64,000 bases of DNA from contig NZ_CATYWO010000002.1 of the NCBI RefSeq assembly GCF_958405655.1, forward strand, positions 124,001-188,000. Reading direction: 5' to 3'. Both the position numbers and the translations under genes were made by a program. This document shows positions 1 to 9,277 of the stretch, one piece after another (within the stretch, counting starts at the first letter, position 1; each line of letters opens with the position of its first letter). The DNA is from Ralstonia condita. Lineage in GTDB: Bacteria > Pseudomonadota > Gammaproteobacteria > Burkholderiales > Burkholderiaceae. The notes beneath the pieces were generated by a model, which saw only the letters and a list, made by a program, of their open reading frames with translations, ran no database searches and was not told the origin of the DNA.

Positions 1-793
1 GGGACACTCCGGTGGACGCATCCACATAACCCGCGCCCTGCGCTGTTGTCAGCGCATAGACGTCGCGCGGATTCTGCGGGTCCGGAAAGGTCAGCTCGCG
101 CAATGCGGCAACATCCACGCCCTTGAGCGCAGCGAGTTGACTGACAGGCGCAGGCGCGGAGGCGCTCACCGACGCCGGGTAGGCGGGTTCTGCCGAGCCA
201 CCCTCGGGGAGTACGCCGAACGTCGTCAGCGACATTGCCGCACCAGTCAGCGCCGACAGCGTCAGCCCGACCAGTGCGACACGCGCGATCTCGTTGTGCA
301 CACGCTGCAAGCCGCTGCCGCGGATGCGTCCGAAGAGGTGAGCCATGCCGCCCATGCGCCGCGCCAGCAGCGCCAGGCCCGAGACGCTCAACAGCAGCAT
401 GAGGATCGCGCCTGTGCCTGCGGCTACGCGGCCCACATCGCCCAGCAACAACTTGCGATGCAGGTTGGTCACCCAACGCATGGCGGCCGACGTTGTGTAT
501 GGTCCGATGGCCGCTCCGGTCGAAGGCTGGATGCGCTGTGCGGCGGGCCCGTCGGCCGCCGTGTAATACGCGACGATCATGCCGGATGGCTTGCGGGCGA
601 TCCGTTCGACTTCAGGAATGTTCGCCTTGACGCGCGATGCAAGCATCGCGACATCGAGACTGCCGGAAGGCGTCCGCACGGCGGCCGCGCGGTCGATGGC
701 AGGTTTGACCGACAGCACCACGCCTGAGAGTGCCATGACCGTCAGGACAATCGCGGCAATCAGTCCGGACAAAGAATGCAGCTTGCGAAGCAT
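1..793 (-). CDS. PepSY-associated TM protein (C-terminus outside window)
   Basis: The frame stays open from the ATG at 793 to the left edge, so the C-terminus is missing (264 codons visible). It starts MLRKLHSLSGLIAAIVLTVM, a membrane segment typical of PepSY-associated transmembrane proteins. A PepSY-like periplasmic stretch follows (residues about 30-105), then a second membrane segment rich in Leu/Gly/Ala near 120-140 and a third near 165-190. Such proteins sit in the inner membrane, and some carry a C-terminal flavin reductase domain; that part would lie outside the window. The start lies 8 bp beyond the stop of the DUF2271 gene, so it is the third gene of an operon with the two small periplasmic proteins. 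Its substrate is unknown; a link to iron, haem or redox balance is inference. Confidence 0.8.
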   Translation of the reverse strand, partial: MLRKLHSLSGLIAAIVLTVMALSGVVLSVKPAIDRAAAVRTPSGSLDVAMLASRVKANIPEVERIARKPSGMIVAYYTAADGPAAQRIQPSTGAAIGPYTTSAAMRWVTNLHRKLLLGDVGRVAAGTGAILMLLLSVSGLALLARRMGGMAHLFGRIRGSGLQRVHNEIARVALVGLTLSALTGAAMSLTTFGVLPEGGSAEPAYPASVSASAPAPVSQLAALKGVDVAALRELTFPDPQNPRDVYALTTAQGAGYVDASTGVS

Positions 794-801
794 GATGGCA
801 C

Positions 802-1275
802 TCAAAGCAGGTAGCGAAACGATTTCACATAACCGCGGCCTTTGACGGGTTTGGCCGCGCCAGACGTCGTCAATGGGACAACCACCTCGGACGGGTTTTC
901 GTTCATCTTCTCGACAGCCGTATCGATGTGAATCTCATAGCCGGCATCGATCAGCGTATCGGCGACATCCAGCGTTGCGCGCAGCGTTCTGCCTGCCCCG
1001 ACGCTCGCCCCGGTGATGCCATCGAGCTTCGCCCTGCCGCCCGAGAGTCGAGACCAATCGCGCAGATGCTTGTAGTACTTAGCCTTGTCGCCGGCCATCC
1101 AGAGCGTTCCCTGGTACCGGCCCGCGCGATCGGTCACATACATGACCACGTAAGCGCCGTCGCCGCCGTAGTTGCTCAGTTGCGTCTCAAATGTCACCTG
1201 GCGCGCTGACGCGATCGACGGCAGCGTGAAGGCGCCAGCCAGCGCCGCAATAGGAAGCGCATATTTCACTTTCAT
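802..1275 (-). CDS. DUF2271 periplasmic protein
   Basis: This 157-residue protein begins MKVKYALPIAALAGAF with a signal peptide ending near ASA (about residue 24). The mature part has the DUF2271 look: a thin-walled beta protein with VTFETQLSNYGG near the start, a YVVMYVTD strand, DWSRLSGG, and the closing segment YVKSFRYLL. The start at 1275 was chosen because it gives a clean signal peptide, and longer readings only add low-complexity sequence. DUF2271 proteins typically sit beside PepSY membrane proteins, as here, and are presumed periplasmic partners. No enzymatic residues are obvious and the biochemical role is not known. It is the middle gene of a three-gene operon divergent from a two-component system. 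Confidence 0.8.
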   Translation of the reverse strand: MKVKYALPIAALAGAFTLPSIASARQVTFETQLSNYGGDGAYVVMYVTDRAGRYQGTLWMAGDKAKYYKHLRDWSRLSGGRAKLDGITGASVGAGRTLRATLDVADTLIDAGYEIHIDTAVEKMNENPSEVVVPLTTSGAAKPVKGRGYVKSFRYLL

Positions 1276-1345
1276 GATCTGTCCTCTGGAATATTGATGG
1301 GATGGTGGTCGTGATGACACCGAATGGCATCCGATCGCACGGACA

Positions 1346-1768
1346 CTATTGAATCTGCACCTGCGGCTTTGACCCTGGCTTGACAATGCCGCCAGCGGGT
1401 ACCTGCCCGCTTGGCCTGGCGGGGTCCGTCGCCTTCGCGCGGTCATCGTCGCGATCTCCGCGCGCACGTCCGCTGCCGTCGTCGGTCTTGATTCGAATGA
1501 TCGTGAGCGTGGCGGGGTCGACCTTCGCCTTGAAGCGGCGGCCATCGCGATCGACGCCACGGATTTCGTAGCAGCCGTCGTCCGTCCTGATCTTGCTGAC
1601 GCTCCAGCCTTGCGACTTGGCGAGCGTATCGATCGCCTTGACAGGTTTCCACTCGGCGAGCGGAACATTGCAGTCATCGTCATCGGCCAGCGCCGGTTGA
1701 ACGCCGATCGCGCAAGCCCCGACCAGGGCCGTAAGCGCAAAACCTTTCAAAAGTCGTTGACGGTTCAT
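1346..1768 (-). CDS. Small periplasmic PepSY-domain protein
   Basis: The product has 140 residues. An N-terminal signal peptide (MNRQRLLKGFALTALVGAC, cleavage after ALA near residue 28) is followed by an acidic DDDDC stretch and one PepSY domain (about 35-95) with the signatures VKAIDTLAKSQGW and GCYEIRGVDRDG. The C-terminal 45 residues are charged and Pro-rich, probably disordered. PepSY domains of this size act in the periplasm, often as inhibitory or metal-responsive modules linked to sensor kinases. The start at 1768 gives the signal peptide. It is the first gene of the PepSY/DUF2271/PepSY operon and is transcribed away from the response regulator at 1912, so one 143-bp region controls both directions. 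Confidence 0.8.
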   Translation of the reverse strand: MNRQRLLKGFALTALVGACAIGVQPALADDDDCNVPLAEWKPVKAIDTLAKSQGWSVSKIRTDDGCYEIRGVDRDGRRFKAKVDPATLTIIRIKTDDGSGRARGDRDDDRAKATDPARPSGQVPAGGIVKPGSKPQVQIQ

Positions 1769-1911
1769 GGGTCGTCTCCAGTCCTGTTCGTCTTGACAGG
1801 CTCCACGATGCGTCCCTGACCTGAAGCCAACCTTGCGAAGACAACGATTTTTCTTCATCCTCGCGCAAGGTTGGGATGTCAAAGTCTTCCAAAACGTCAG
1901 CGGGAACCAAC

Positions 1912-2571
1912 ATGAGAGTGCTACTGGTCGAGGACGACCCCTTGCTCGGACAGGCGGTATACGAGCAGATCCTTCGAGATGGGCATTCGACCGACTATGT
2001 CACGACGCTTGGCGACGCCCGACGCTACGTTGCCGCGGCCGCCTACGATCTCATCCTGCTGGACCTGCTGCTGCCCGATGGCAAGGGAATCGATTTCCTG
2101 CGCGAACTGCGCACAACCGGCTCACAGGTTCCCGTGATCATCCTGACCGCGCTGGATCAGGTGTCAAACCGCATCGCCGGCCTCAATGCCGGCGCTGACG
2201 ATTACCTCGTCAAGCCATTCAACCTTTCGGAGCTGTCCGCGCGCGTCAATGCCGTTGGACGACGCTATGCCGGCAACCCCAATCCGCTCGTGACGCTGCG
2301 CGATCTCGAGATCGATCTGGCGGGTCACAACATCAGGCGTGCCGGGCACCATGTTGCTCTGACGGCCAGCGAATGGGCCCTGCTGGAAGCCCTCGTCCAG
2401 CGCCCCGACATGATCGTCTCGAAAGCGCAGCTGGAAGCGCGGTTGTATTCGTTCAGCGATGAGGTTGGCAGCAACACCATCGAAGTCCACATGAGCCGCC
2501 TGCGGAAGAAACTGGGCTCCGATCTGATCGAGACCGTGCGAGGGCTCGGCTATCGAATCCGACAGGCCTAG
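1912..2571 (+). CDS. OmpR/QseB-family response regulator
   Basis: A 219-residue two-domain regulator. The receiver domain (1-115) has the acidic pocket E7-D8-D9, the phospho-acceptor Asp51 in LILLDLLLPDG and the conserved Lys in LVKPFNL. The C-terminal winged helix (125-219) ends with EVHMSRLRKKLGS and TVRGLGYRI, typical of OmpR/PhoB DNA-binding domains. An in-frame ATG 12 codons upstream (1876) is possible, but MRVLLVEDD at 1912 is the usual start for the family. The kinase gene begins two bases after the stop, so the two are co-transcribed. The partner genes probably include the divergent PepSY operon, judging from adjacency alone. Confidence 0.92.
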   Translation: MRVLLVEDDPLLGQAVYEQILRDGHSTDYVTTLGDARRYVAAAAYDLILLDLLLPDGKGIDFLRELRTTGSQVPVIILTALDQVSNRIAGLNAGADDYLVKPFNLSELSARVNAVGRRYAGNPNPLVTLRDLEIDLAGHNIRRAGHHVALTASEWALLEALVQRPDMIVSKAQLEARLYSFSDEVGSNTIEVHMSRLRKKLGSDLIETVRGLGYRIRQA

Positions 2572-2573
2572 CG

Positions 2574-3902
2574 ATGCCGCGCAGCCTTCAAGCCCGTCTT
2601 GCCGTCATGCTGGCGCTTGGCCTGGCGGCGCTTTCGCTGGTGACCGCATTCGCGTCATTTCACGTCCTGCGCGAAGAGATCGACCGGATCTCGGATAGCG
2701 CATTGCAGGAAACGGCGCAGCGCCTGCTGCCGCTCACCGTCATGGACATGCTCGCGCGCGACGAGCAAAGCGCCGGTGAACAACGCATCCCAGCCGTGCG
2801 CGCGCACCACGAATTGCTGACATACGTTGTGCGGGATCAGCAAGGGAAGACCGTCCTGCAGTCTCACGACGCCGATCCCACGATCTTTCCGCTTCACCCT
2901 GCGCCCGGCTTTACATCAACGGCCTCGCACCGGCTCTACACCGAGACGGCACTCCAGGGCACGGTTTCGATCATCATCGCGGAGCCGCTGGCGGCACGTC
3001 GGCACGCCACGATCATGGCGGCGCTTGCCGTGGTGCGTCCGCTCGCGCTGCTGGTTCCGTTCGCCCTGCTGGGTGCGTGGCTGATCATCCGCTTCGGGTT
3101 GCGTCCAATCCGCCGCTTTTGCGATGCCATTGCGGCCCGGGGGCGCGACGATCTCAGCCCGGTGATGGATGCCCGCATGCCAACGGAGATCATCCCCATT
3201 GCGGACGCCGTGAATGAGCTGATGAAGCGATTGGATCGCGCGCTGACCGCCGAGCGCAGTTTCACCGCGAGCAGCGCCCACGAGCTTCGCACCCCGATTG
3301 CCGCGGCGCTCGCGCAAACCCAGCGTCTCATCGCCGAATCCCAAGGGACGTCCATCGAGGGGCGCGCCAGGAATGTCGAGACATCATTGCGGACACTCGC
3401 GCGACTGAGTGAGAAGTTGATGCAACTGGCGCGCGCCGAAGGCGGCCGAGTCCTTGCTGATACCCCCGGGGATCTGCGACCCATCCTCCAGATCGTTGTC
3501 GATGACATCCACCGCGCCGCGCGCTCGAATCTCGTTCAATTGGCGTTACCGCAGGGGCCCGTGCTCTCGCAGATCGACCCTGATGCATTTGCGATGCTGG
3601 TGCGCAACCTGATCGAGAACGCGCTCAAGCACGGCACGCCCACGGAAGCGATTCAGGTGGAGCTGTCGTCCGATGGTCGGCTGACGGTCACGAACCGCTG
3701 CCCTGTCGTTCCGGCGGACACACTTGCCCGCTTGACGCAACCATTCGAGCGCGGTGCCACGACCGCGAAAGGCAGTGGCCTGGGTCTTGCGATCGTCCAT
3801 GCCGTCGCACACGCGGCAGGCGCACGCCTGAGCCTGCGCTCTCCTGCCGAGGGCAAGGTCGACGGTTTCCAGGCAAGCGTCGATGGATTGGCGGCCGACT
3901 GA
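2574..3902 (+). CDS. Sensor histidine kinase (QseC/PmrB-like)
   Basis: A 442-residue inner-membrane kinase with TM1 at about 8-30, a periplasmic loop of roughly 120 residues, TM2 at about 150-175, then HAMP-like and cytoplasmic kinase modules. The dimerisation H-box SSAHELRTP carries His236. The N-box is NLIENALKHG and the G-box is GSGLGLAIVHAV, so the catalytic ATPase domain is complete. It follows the response regulator with a 2-bp gap and is its cognate kinase. The periplasmic sensor is short and does not match any ligand class I can name. The divergent PepSY proteins, themselves periplasmic, could feed into it, but that is inference from position. Confidence 0.9.
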   Translation: MPRSLQARLAVMLALGLAALSLVTAFASFHVLREEIDRISDSALQETAQRLLPLTVMDMLARDEQSAGEQRIPAVRAHHELLTYVVRDQQGKTVLQSHDADPTIFPLHPAPGFTSTASHRLYTETALQGTVSIIIAEPLAARRHATIMAALAVVRPLALLVPFALLGAWLIIRFGLRPIRRFCDAIAARGRDDLSPVMDARMPTEIIPIADAVNELMKRLDRALTAERSFTASSAHELRTPIAAALAQTQRLIAESQGTSIEGRARNVETSLRTLARLSEKLMQLARAEGGRVLADTPGDLRPILQIVVDDIHRAARSNLVQLALPQGPVLSQIDPDAFAMLVRNLIENALKHGTPTEAIQVELSSDGRLTVTNRCPVVPADTLARLTQPFERGATTAKGSGLGLAIVHAVAHAAGARLSLRSPAEGKVDGFQASVDGLAAD

Positions 3903-3968
3903 TGAGCGCGGGACCGGTCCAGGGTCCGTCAAGCGCTTCGCAGCAGGCGCATTGCACGCGCTACCACG

Positions 3969-5138
3969 TCACTGGCGCGGACGCACGTTCATGTGGTCGA
4001 CCAGCGTCGTCGGCGGATAAACGACGACCGTGTCGTGATCCTGCAATCCATCCAGCACCTGCGCTTCTTCAGCGTTGCGCTGGCCAATCTGAATGATCTG
4101 CTGCACGGCTTTTCCGTTCTTGACTGCAAACGCGCACCAGTGCTCACCGCAGCGGAACAGGGCGCCGATCGGCAGCCGCAGTACGTCGGGCCGATCCCAG
4201 ATGACAATGCGGCCTTGCACGCGATACCCATCGTTCAGCCTCCCGGGCGGATCCACCAGATCCGCCACGACATGGACGCGCTGCTCCTCCACGCCAAGCG
4301 CCGACACCTTGGTGAATGCGCCCGGACCCACCGTCCGGACCATGGCATTGACTGCCGTTGGGCCGCCCCACTCCACGACCGATACGCGCATACCGGGGCT
4401 GATCTTGACGGCATCGGTGGACAGCACGTCGACGACGAGTTCATAGCGCGAAGGATCTGCCAGGACCATGAGGGCGGTACCCGCAGGTACAACGCGCTCA
4501 CTCTGCTGCTCGATGCGCAACAGCACGGTATCTGCGGGAGCACGCACCTCGACGGGTTGCCCAGATTCCAACGCCTTCAGATTTGCCGTCGCGACGCGAA
4601 CGTCGGCTGCTGCCGATGTCTCTCTTGCACGCGCGGCAGCCAGGTCACTGGCCCCCGAGGCCAGCGTGGTACGCATCTGCTCGACTTCCTGCCTGGACGT
4701 GGCGCCGCTGCTCAGCAGTCTTTCGCCACGATCCAGGTCGCGCCTGGCCTGCTCGTAATCGGCACGAGCGTGAGCGGCTCGGGCTTGTGCCTCACGAAAG
4801 GTCGCTTCGGCGGCGTCAACACGCGCCCGTTGCGCGGCCCGCTCGCCCGGCGTCATCGGCACCGGCACGAGGACGGCGATCACCTGCCCCGTCCTGATCC
4901 GATCGCCCTCATGCCATTCCACGCGGAGCAGTCGGCCCGTGATCGGCGCGGTCATCACATAGCGATCATGCGCGCGGATTTCGCCGTCTTCATCGATCGT
5001 GACCTGAAGCGGCCCACGTGTGACGCGCCCGGTATCAACCGTCAGGGGCGCTGGCCAGAGTGCGTACGCGAGTGCCAACGCCAACGCAAGCGCGGCACCG
5101 GCAACGGCAAGCGGCTTCCTGAGCGCACCGCGCTTCAT
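3969..5138 (-). CDS. HlyD/MacA-type periplasmic adaptor subunit
   Basis: A 389-residue membrane-fusion protein. It has an N-terminal anchor (residues about 8-28, rich in Ala/Leu), a lipoyl half-motif around GRLLRVEWHEGDRIRTG, a long charged alpha-hairpin (about 95-190, ARVDAAEATFREAQARAAHA and following heptads), a second lipoyl half and beta-barrel, and a C-terminal membrane-proximal domain. It links an inner-membrane ABC exporter to an outer-membrane TolC-like channel. Its ATG overlaps the stop of the permease gene by 4 bp (ATGA), so translation is coupled. No outer-membrane channel gene is present nearby, so a shared TolC is assumed. The exported substrate is unknown. Confidence 0.85.
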   Translation of the reverse strand: MKRGALRKPLAVAGAALALALALAYALWPAPLTVDTGRVTRGPLQVTIDEDGEIRAHDRYVMTAPITGRLLRVEWHEGDRIRTGQVIAVLVPVPMTPGERAAQRARVDAAEATFREAQARAAHARADYEQARRDLDRGERLLSSGATSRQEVEQMRTTLASGASDLAAARARETSAAADVRVATANLKALESGQPVEVRAPADTVLLRIEQQSERVVPAGTALMVLADPSRYELVVDVLSTDAVKISPGMRVSVVEWGGPTAVNAMVRTVGPGAFTKVSALGVEEQRVHVVADLVDPPGRLNDGYRVQGRIVIWDRPDVLRLPIGALFRCGEHWCAFAVKNGKAVQQIIQIGQRNAEEAQVLDGLQDHDTVVVYPPTTLVDHMNVRPRQ

Positions 5139-7504
5139 GTTTCCCTCGCCTTGAGCACCGCAACGATATCCAGGCGCCTGATCTTGGCGGCCACCAGCAA
5201 CCCTGAACACACGACCGCCCCCCCCGTCACCATGAACGCGTAAGCAAACGTGGCCGCATGCACCACGAGCGGCAGGCGGTAGAGGTCCGTTGTCAGCCGA
5301 GTGGCGAGGAGTCCGCACACGCCGTAGCCAAGCAGCAGCCCGGCTGGCAGTGCAATCGCTGTGAGCACAAACTGCTCCCCGAGCAGTATCCACGCGACTT
5401 CAGCCTGCGTGAACCCGAGCACGCGCAGCGATGCCAACTGCTGCACGCGTTCCGAGTACGCGATCCGCATGCCGTTGAAGGCCACACCGAAGGCAATCAC
5501 ACAGGCAAAAGCGAAGTTGATGGACGTGGACAGGCGGACGCTTTCCTCCATGATCTTGCGAAAGCTGGTGATCACGGCCTGGCGAACCGCCACCGCATTC
5601 ACCGCTGGCAGCCGCTTCAGGGTCGCATACAGCGGGGCAGCCGCCTGTTGATCGACGGACAACCTCGCCCCCGACCAGTTTCCGCTTTCCCCGAGCAGGT
5701 TCGCCAGCGCTTTCTGGTCCATGTAGGCGGCTATGCCCACCAGGTCGCCGGACAGTCCCATCAATGTCACCTGTACGGTCTGACGCTTTCCCTCCAGCAC
5801 CTCGACCGTGACCGGGTCACCGGGATGGACGCCCAGCACGTCTGCGAGTCTGGCGGAAACCACCAGACCATCCGGGGGCATGCGCAGGGGTCTTCCATGG
5901 TCATCGACCAGCCGGTGCAACTCCGCCGTCTGAGCAATTCCGCTCAGCGAGACCTGGCGCGACCGATACCCGGCAGCAAGCCTGACCGGCACATCGCGAA
6001 ACGCCTCGACCTTCAGCACGCCGGGCAGACGCCCGATGGCGTAGACGGCACGATGCGATAACGGCTGAGAGAAGGCTACCGTCACATCCTGGCGCTCGAT
6101 CTGCTGAAACTGAATATCGAACAGAAAGTCGATCGCATCAAAGAAGAACCCACCGACGACGAGAATGGCGCTCGCGCAGGCAATGGCCAGGACGCCAAGG
6201 GTCGACTTGACGGGCTGGCGAGCGATATTGCGCGCGATCATTCGCCACACCACATTCAGGTGCCGATAGATGCCCGCGCGCTCCACCCACCCCACCGAAA
6301 AGGCCGGTGGAACGACCGCACGCAGCGCCTCGACCGGCAGCAGCCTGGCGGCCTTGGCGGTACTTGCAAGGGCCCCGACCGTTGCCGTCCCGAAGCTGAT
6401 CAGAAACGCCCAGATCATCGTCGCAGGATCGACGCGAAACGCGAGATGCGCCAGCCGATAGTAGCGGGCGTAGAGATCAGTCAAGTACATCACCAGCGCC
6501 AGTCCGCCGCCAATCCCGACGGCAGCACCTGCTGCAGCCACAACGCATGCCAGCTGCAGGTAATGCAGACCCACCGAGAGGTCACCGTATCCGAAGGCTT
6601 TCATCAGGCCGATCTGCGCGCGTTGGGTATCGATGAGCCGGGTCAGCACGTTCTGCAAGAGAAACATGGCGACAAGAAAGAAGATGGCGGGGACGTACGT
6701 GGCTGTCACGCGGTTCTGCGCGATCTCGTCGGTGATGAATCGATTCGATAGCTGGTTTTCGCGGCTGATGGCTCCAAGCCCGCCATACGGCAACAAGGCA
6801 TGGTCGACCTGCGCGATGACGTGCTGCGCCGGCACGCTGCCGTCCAGAGACAAGACGAGATCATTGAATGCGCCATCCATGCGGAACGCTGCCGAAACCG
6901 CATTCGTTCCCATCCACACGACGCCGTAATGGCGGTTGTCCGGGAAGATGGACCCGGCGCCGGCTTCATAGACATACTCCGGCGAGATGGCGATGCCGAC
7001 AATGTGCAGGCGCTTCCACCGGCCATTCAGGATGGCGCTGAAGTGGCTGCCCGGTTGCAGGCCGTTGGCCTCTGCGAAAGCAGCGCTGATCAACACTTCA
7101 TCATCGCGGCCAGGCGAAAGGTATCGGCCGCTTTGCAGATGCAGCAGATTGAGCGTCGGCCAGCCGAATTCCGGGACCGACACGATACGGGCCGTGGCCG
7201 GCTCCGAAAGGCCCGGTATGTCGACCGTCACATCCGACACGACACGCGCTTCGGCATGCGATACGCCCGGTAGCGCAGCAATGCGCGAAGCGGTCTCCAA
7301 CGGGGCCCGTTTCAGATGCACGAAGAGGTCGGCAAACCGGTACGACGTGTAGTAATCCTGCTGGGCGTTGAGCAGCGCCAGATACGTGCTGCGCATCGCA
7401 ACAAACGTGGCGACGCCGCAGGCGACCACAAGGACTGCCGCCACGACCTGCGCACGCATCTGCCAGAGGTCGCGCCAGAGCAGCCGGACAAGTGTGCTCA
7501 CCAT
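5135..7504 (-). CDS. FtsX-like ABC exporter permease
   Basis: A 789-residue inner-membrane protein with two MacB/FtsX-like repeats. Each starts with one membrane helix and a large periplasmic domain and ends with a three-helix FtsX bundle. TM1 is at about 12-35; a bundle lies around 265-395 (FLVAMFLLQNVLTRLIDTQ and VGLMKAFGYGDLS-like segments). A second N-terminal helix lies near 425-450 and the last bundle around 665-775 (LASLRVLGFTQAEVAWI). This duplicated form is typical of lipoprotein, peptide or lipid exporters of the MacB/LolC type, here with both halves in one chain. It overlaps the ATPase gene upstream by 7 bp and the adaptor gene downstream by 4 bp. Confidence 0.85.
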   Translation of the reverse strand: MVSTLVRLLWRDLWQMRAQVVAAVLVVACGVATFVAMRSTYLALLNAQQDYYTSYRFADLFVHLKRAPLETASRIAALPGVSHAEARVVSDVTVDIPGLSEPATARIVSVPEFGWPTLNLLHLQSGRYLSPGRDDEVLISAAFAEANGLQPGSHFSAILNGRWKRLHIVGIAISPEYVYEAGAGSIFPDNRHYGVVWMGTNAVSAAFRMDGAFNDLVLSLDGSVPAQHVIAQVDHALLPYGGLGAISRENQLSNRFITDEIAQNRVTATYVPAIFFLVAMFLLQNVLTRLIDTQRAQIGLMKAFGYGDLSVGLHYLQLACVVAAAGAAVGIGGGLALVMYLTDLYARYYRLAHLAFRVDPATMIWAFLISFGTATVGALASTAKAARLLPVEALRAVVPPAFSVGWVERAGIYRHLNVVWRMIARNIARQPVKSTLGVLAIACASAILVVGGFFFDAIDFLFDIQFQQIERQDVTVAFSQPLSHRAVYAIGRLPGVLKVEAFRDVPVRLAAGYRSRQVSLSGIAQTAELHRLVDDHGRPLRMPPDGLVVSARLADVLGVHPGDPVTVEVLEGKRQTVQVTLMGLSGDLVGIAAYMDQKALANLLGESGNWSGARLSVDQQAAAPLYATLKRLPAVNAVAVRQAVITSFRKIMEESVRLSTSINFAFACVIAFGVAFNGMRIAYSERVQQLASLRVLGFTQAEVAWILLGEQFVLTAIALPAGLLLGYGVCGLLATRLTTDLYRLPLVVHAATFAYAFMVTGGAVVCSGLLVAAKIRRLDIVAVLKARET

Positions 7505-8232
7505 GCCAGATCCCTCACTCGGGCACGCTGCGCATTGCGACGGTGCTCGACAATGGCGCCGCTGCTCATGCGGAGTACGCGATCCGCCATTTCGGCAATG
7601 ACGGCGTTGTGCGTGACGATGACGATCAGGGTGCCGAAATCGCGGTTCACCTGCTCGAGCACCTCGAGTACCAGCCGCCCGGTGCGGAAATCCAGCGCGC
7701 CGGTGGGTTCATCGCACAACAGGACATCCGGCCGCTTGGCTACCGCACGGGCAATGGCCACACGCTGCTGCTCACCACCCGACATCTGCGAGGGAAAGTT
7801 GTCGGCCAACGCCCCGATGCCCACCCGGTTCAGGGCCTCGTCGGGAGCCAGCGGGTGCTCGGCGATATCCGTCACCAGTGCGACGTTCTCGCGGGCGGTC
7901 AGGCTTGGGATCAGGTTGTAGAACTGAAACACGAATCCGACGTGTTCGCGCCGGAACCGCGTCAGGCCCCGTTCGCCCGCAGCCGAAAGATCGTGGTCCC
8001 GATACACGATGGTGCCACTCGTTGGCGTATCCAGCCCGCCCATCAGGTTGAGCAGCGTGGATTTACCGCTGCCCGACGCACCCAGCAGCACAACGATCTC
8101 ACCGGCACCGAGTTCCAGGTCGACGGCTTCCAGGGCGCGAACGCTGACGCTGCCCATTGGGTAGACCTTGCTGACGGCCTGGATGGTGAACACCGTTTCC
8201 ACGACACACCGATCGGCTAGTGGACCAAGCAC
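7498..8232 (-). CDS. LolD/MacB-type ABC exporter ATPase
   Basis: A 244-residue ATPase. It has Walker A GASGSGKST (near residue 53), Q-loop FQFYNLIPSL, signature MSGGEQQRVAIARA, Walker B VLLCDEPTGALD and the switch His in VTHN. The segment FRREHVGFVFQFYNLIP is diagnostic of the LolD/MacB/FtsE group that energises FtsX-type permeases. The first ATG (8232) precedes the conserved VFTIQAVSKVY core by 13 residues; a GTG start just before the core is also possible. It is the first gene of the ATPase-permease-adaptor operon. The product acts at the cytoplasmic face. Confidence 0.9.
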   Translation of the reverse strand: MLGPLADRCVVETVFTIQAVSKVYPMGSVSVRALEAVDLELGAGEIVVLLGASGSGKSTLLNLMGGLDTPTSGTIVYRDHDLSAAGERGLTRFRREHVGFVFQFYNLIPSLTARENVALVTDIAEHPLAPDEALNRVGIGALADNFPSQMSGGEQQRVAIARAVAKRPDVLLCDEPTGALDFRTGRLVLEVLEQVNRDFGTLIVIVTHNAVIAEMADRVLRMSSGAIVEHRRNAQRARVRDLAW

Positions 8233-8343
8233 ATCCCCGGGGGGCGCATCGGACAGTGGCTGGCGTGCTCGAAAGGGCCACTGCCAACAGCGCGGTACGC
8301 AAGGCCTTCCTGCCAGCTCACATGCGCGGCCGCTGCTGCGTCA

Positions 8344-9204
8344 TCAGTAAGGCAATCCTTCCTCAATCGGCAGAGCGGGATCGCGCGACCACTCATTCCA
8401 TGAACCGAGATACAGTCGCACGTCCTTGAGGCCGGCCTCCTCAAGCGCAACAAACGTCGTGGATGCCCGCGCGCCCTTGAAGCAGAAGACGATGACCGGC
8501 GTATCGTGACGGATGCCCACCGTCGCGCATTCCGCCAGAATTTCCGCCGGCGACTTGAACATCTGGCCAGATGGAGTGGGCTTCAACATCCGGTACCACT
8601 CGAGCCAGACAGAACCCGGAATCCGCCCCTTGCGCGGACAGAAATCCTTGCCGTAAGGCGACGAGCTTTCCCCGATCCACTCGTCCACGTCCCGGACATC
8701 GAGTTTCACCACGCGTGCATCGGCAATGGCTGCCTTCATCTCCTTCAGGTCGACCAGGATGTTCCGCCCCTCCGCCGTGACGGGGAAGGCAGCGGGAGTC
8801 GGCGTCGACGCCTCGGTCGTGCTCGGTAGCGCTGCGGCGCGCCACGCATTGAAACCGCCGTGGAGCACCTTGATCTTGTCTCGCGGATAGCCCAGGTAGC
8901 GCAGCAGCACGTAGCCGCGACAGGACTGCCCGAAACCGGTGGTCATCGACTGCTCATAGACGACAGCGGTTTCCTTTCCAGACAGGCCAGCCTTGCTGAA
9001 GGCCTCGGTAAATGTCTGCCGCAACGCCTCCACGCCTTCAGGCGTCGATGTCGCCAGATAGGTGAAGATCTCATGCAGATTCACCGCGCCCGGCAGATGC
9101 GCTTCAGCGTAGTTCGCTGCATCCCGCGTGTCGATGAGGACTACCGGCTTCACCTTCATCAGATCGGCCAGCTCGGTAGCGGAAATCAGGACTCTCTCGT
9201 GCAT
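8344..9204 (-). CDS. Two-domain rhodanese-type sulfurtransferase
   Basis: A 286-residue protein with two rhodanese domains. The N-terminal one (about 1-130) lacks the catalytic loop Cys, while the C-terminal one carries Cys241 in CFKGARAS, a CxxGxR-type active-site loop. It should move sulfane sulfur from thiosulfate or a persulfide to a thiol or cyanide acceptor in the cytoplasm. The ATG at 9204 (MHERVLISATELADLM) fits the family start better than one 14 codons upstream. A perfect FNR-type dyad lies about 100 bp upstream, suggesting oxygen-responsive control. Its neighbours to the right handle sulfide and thiosulfate, which supports a sulfur role. Confidence 0.85.
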   Translation of the reverse strand: MHERVLISATELADLMKVKPVVLIDTRDAANYAEAHLPGAVNLHEIFTYLATSTPEGVEALRQTFTEAFSKAGLSGKETAVVYEQSMTTGFGQSCRGYVLLRYLGYPRDKIKVLHGGFNAWRAAALPSTTEASTPTPAAFPVTAEGRNILVDLKEMKAAIADARVVKLDVRDVDEWIGESSSPYGKDFCPRKGRIPGSVWLEWYRMLKPTPSGQMFKSPAEILAECATVGIRHDTPVIVFCFKGARASTTFVALEEAGLKDVRLYLGSWNEWSRDPALPIEEGLPY

Positions 9205-9277
9205 GGCCGGCCTCGCTGCATCGTGGACGAACAACCATGGAGGCACAACCCGGCTCCGGCCAGGTGCCTATGAGAAA

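Noticed and set aside
3993..5243. Long plus-strand frame of about 416 codons opposite the exporter adaptor gene
   Set aside because: It lies antisense to a clear HlyD/MacA-type adaptor and shows no domain or sensible start.
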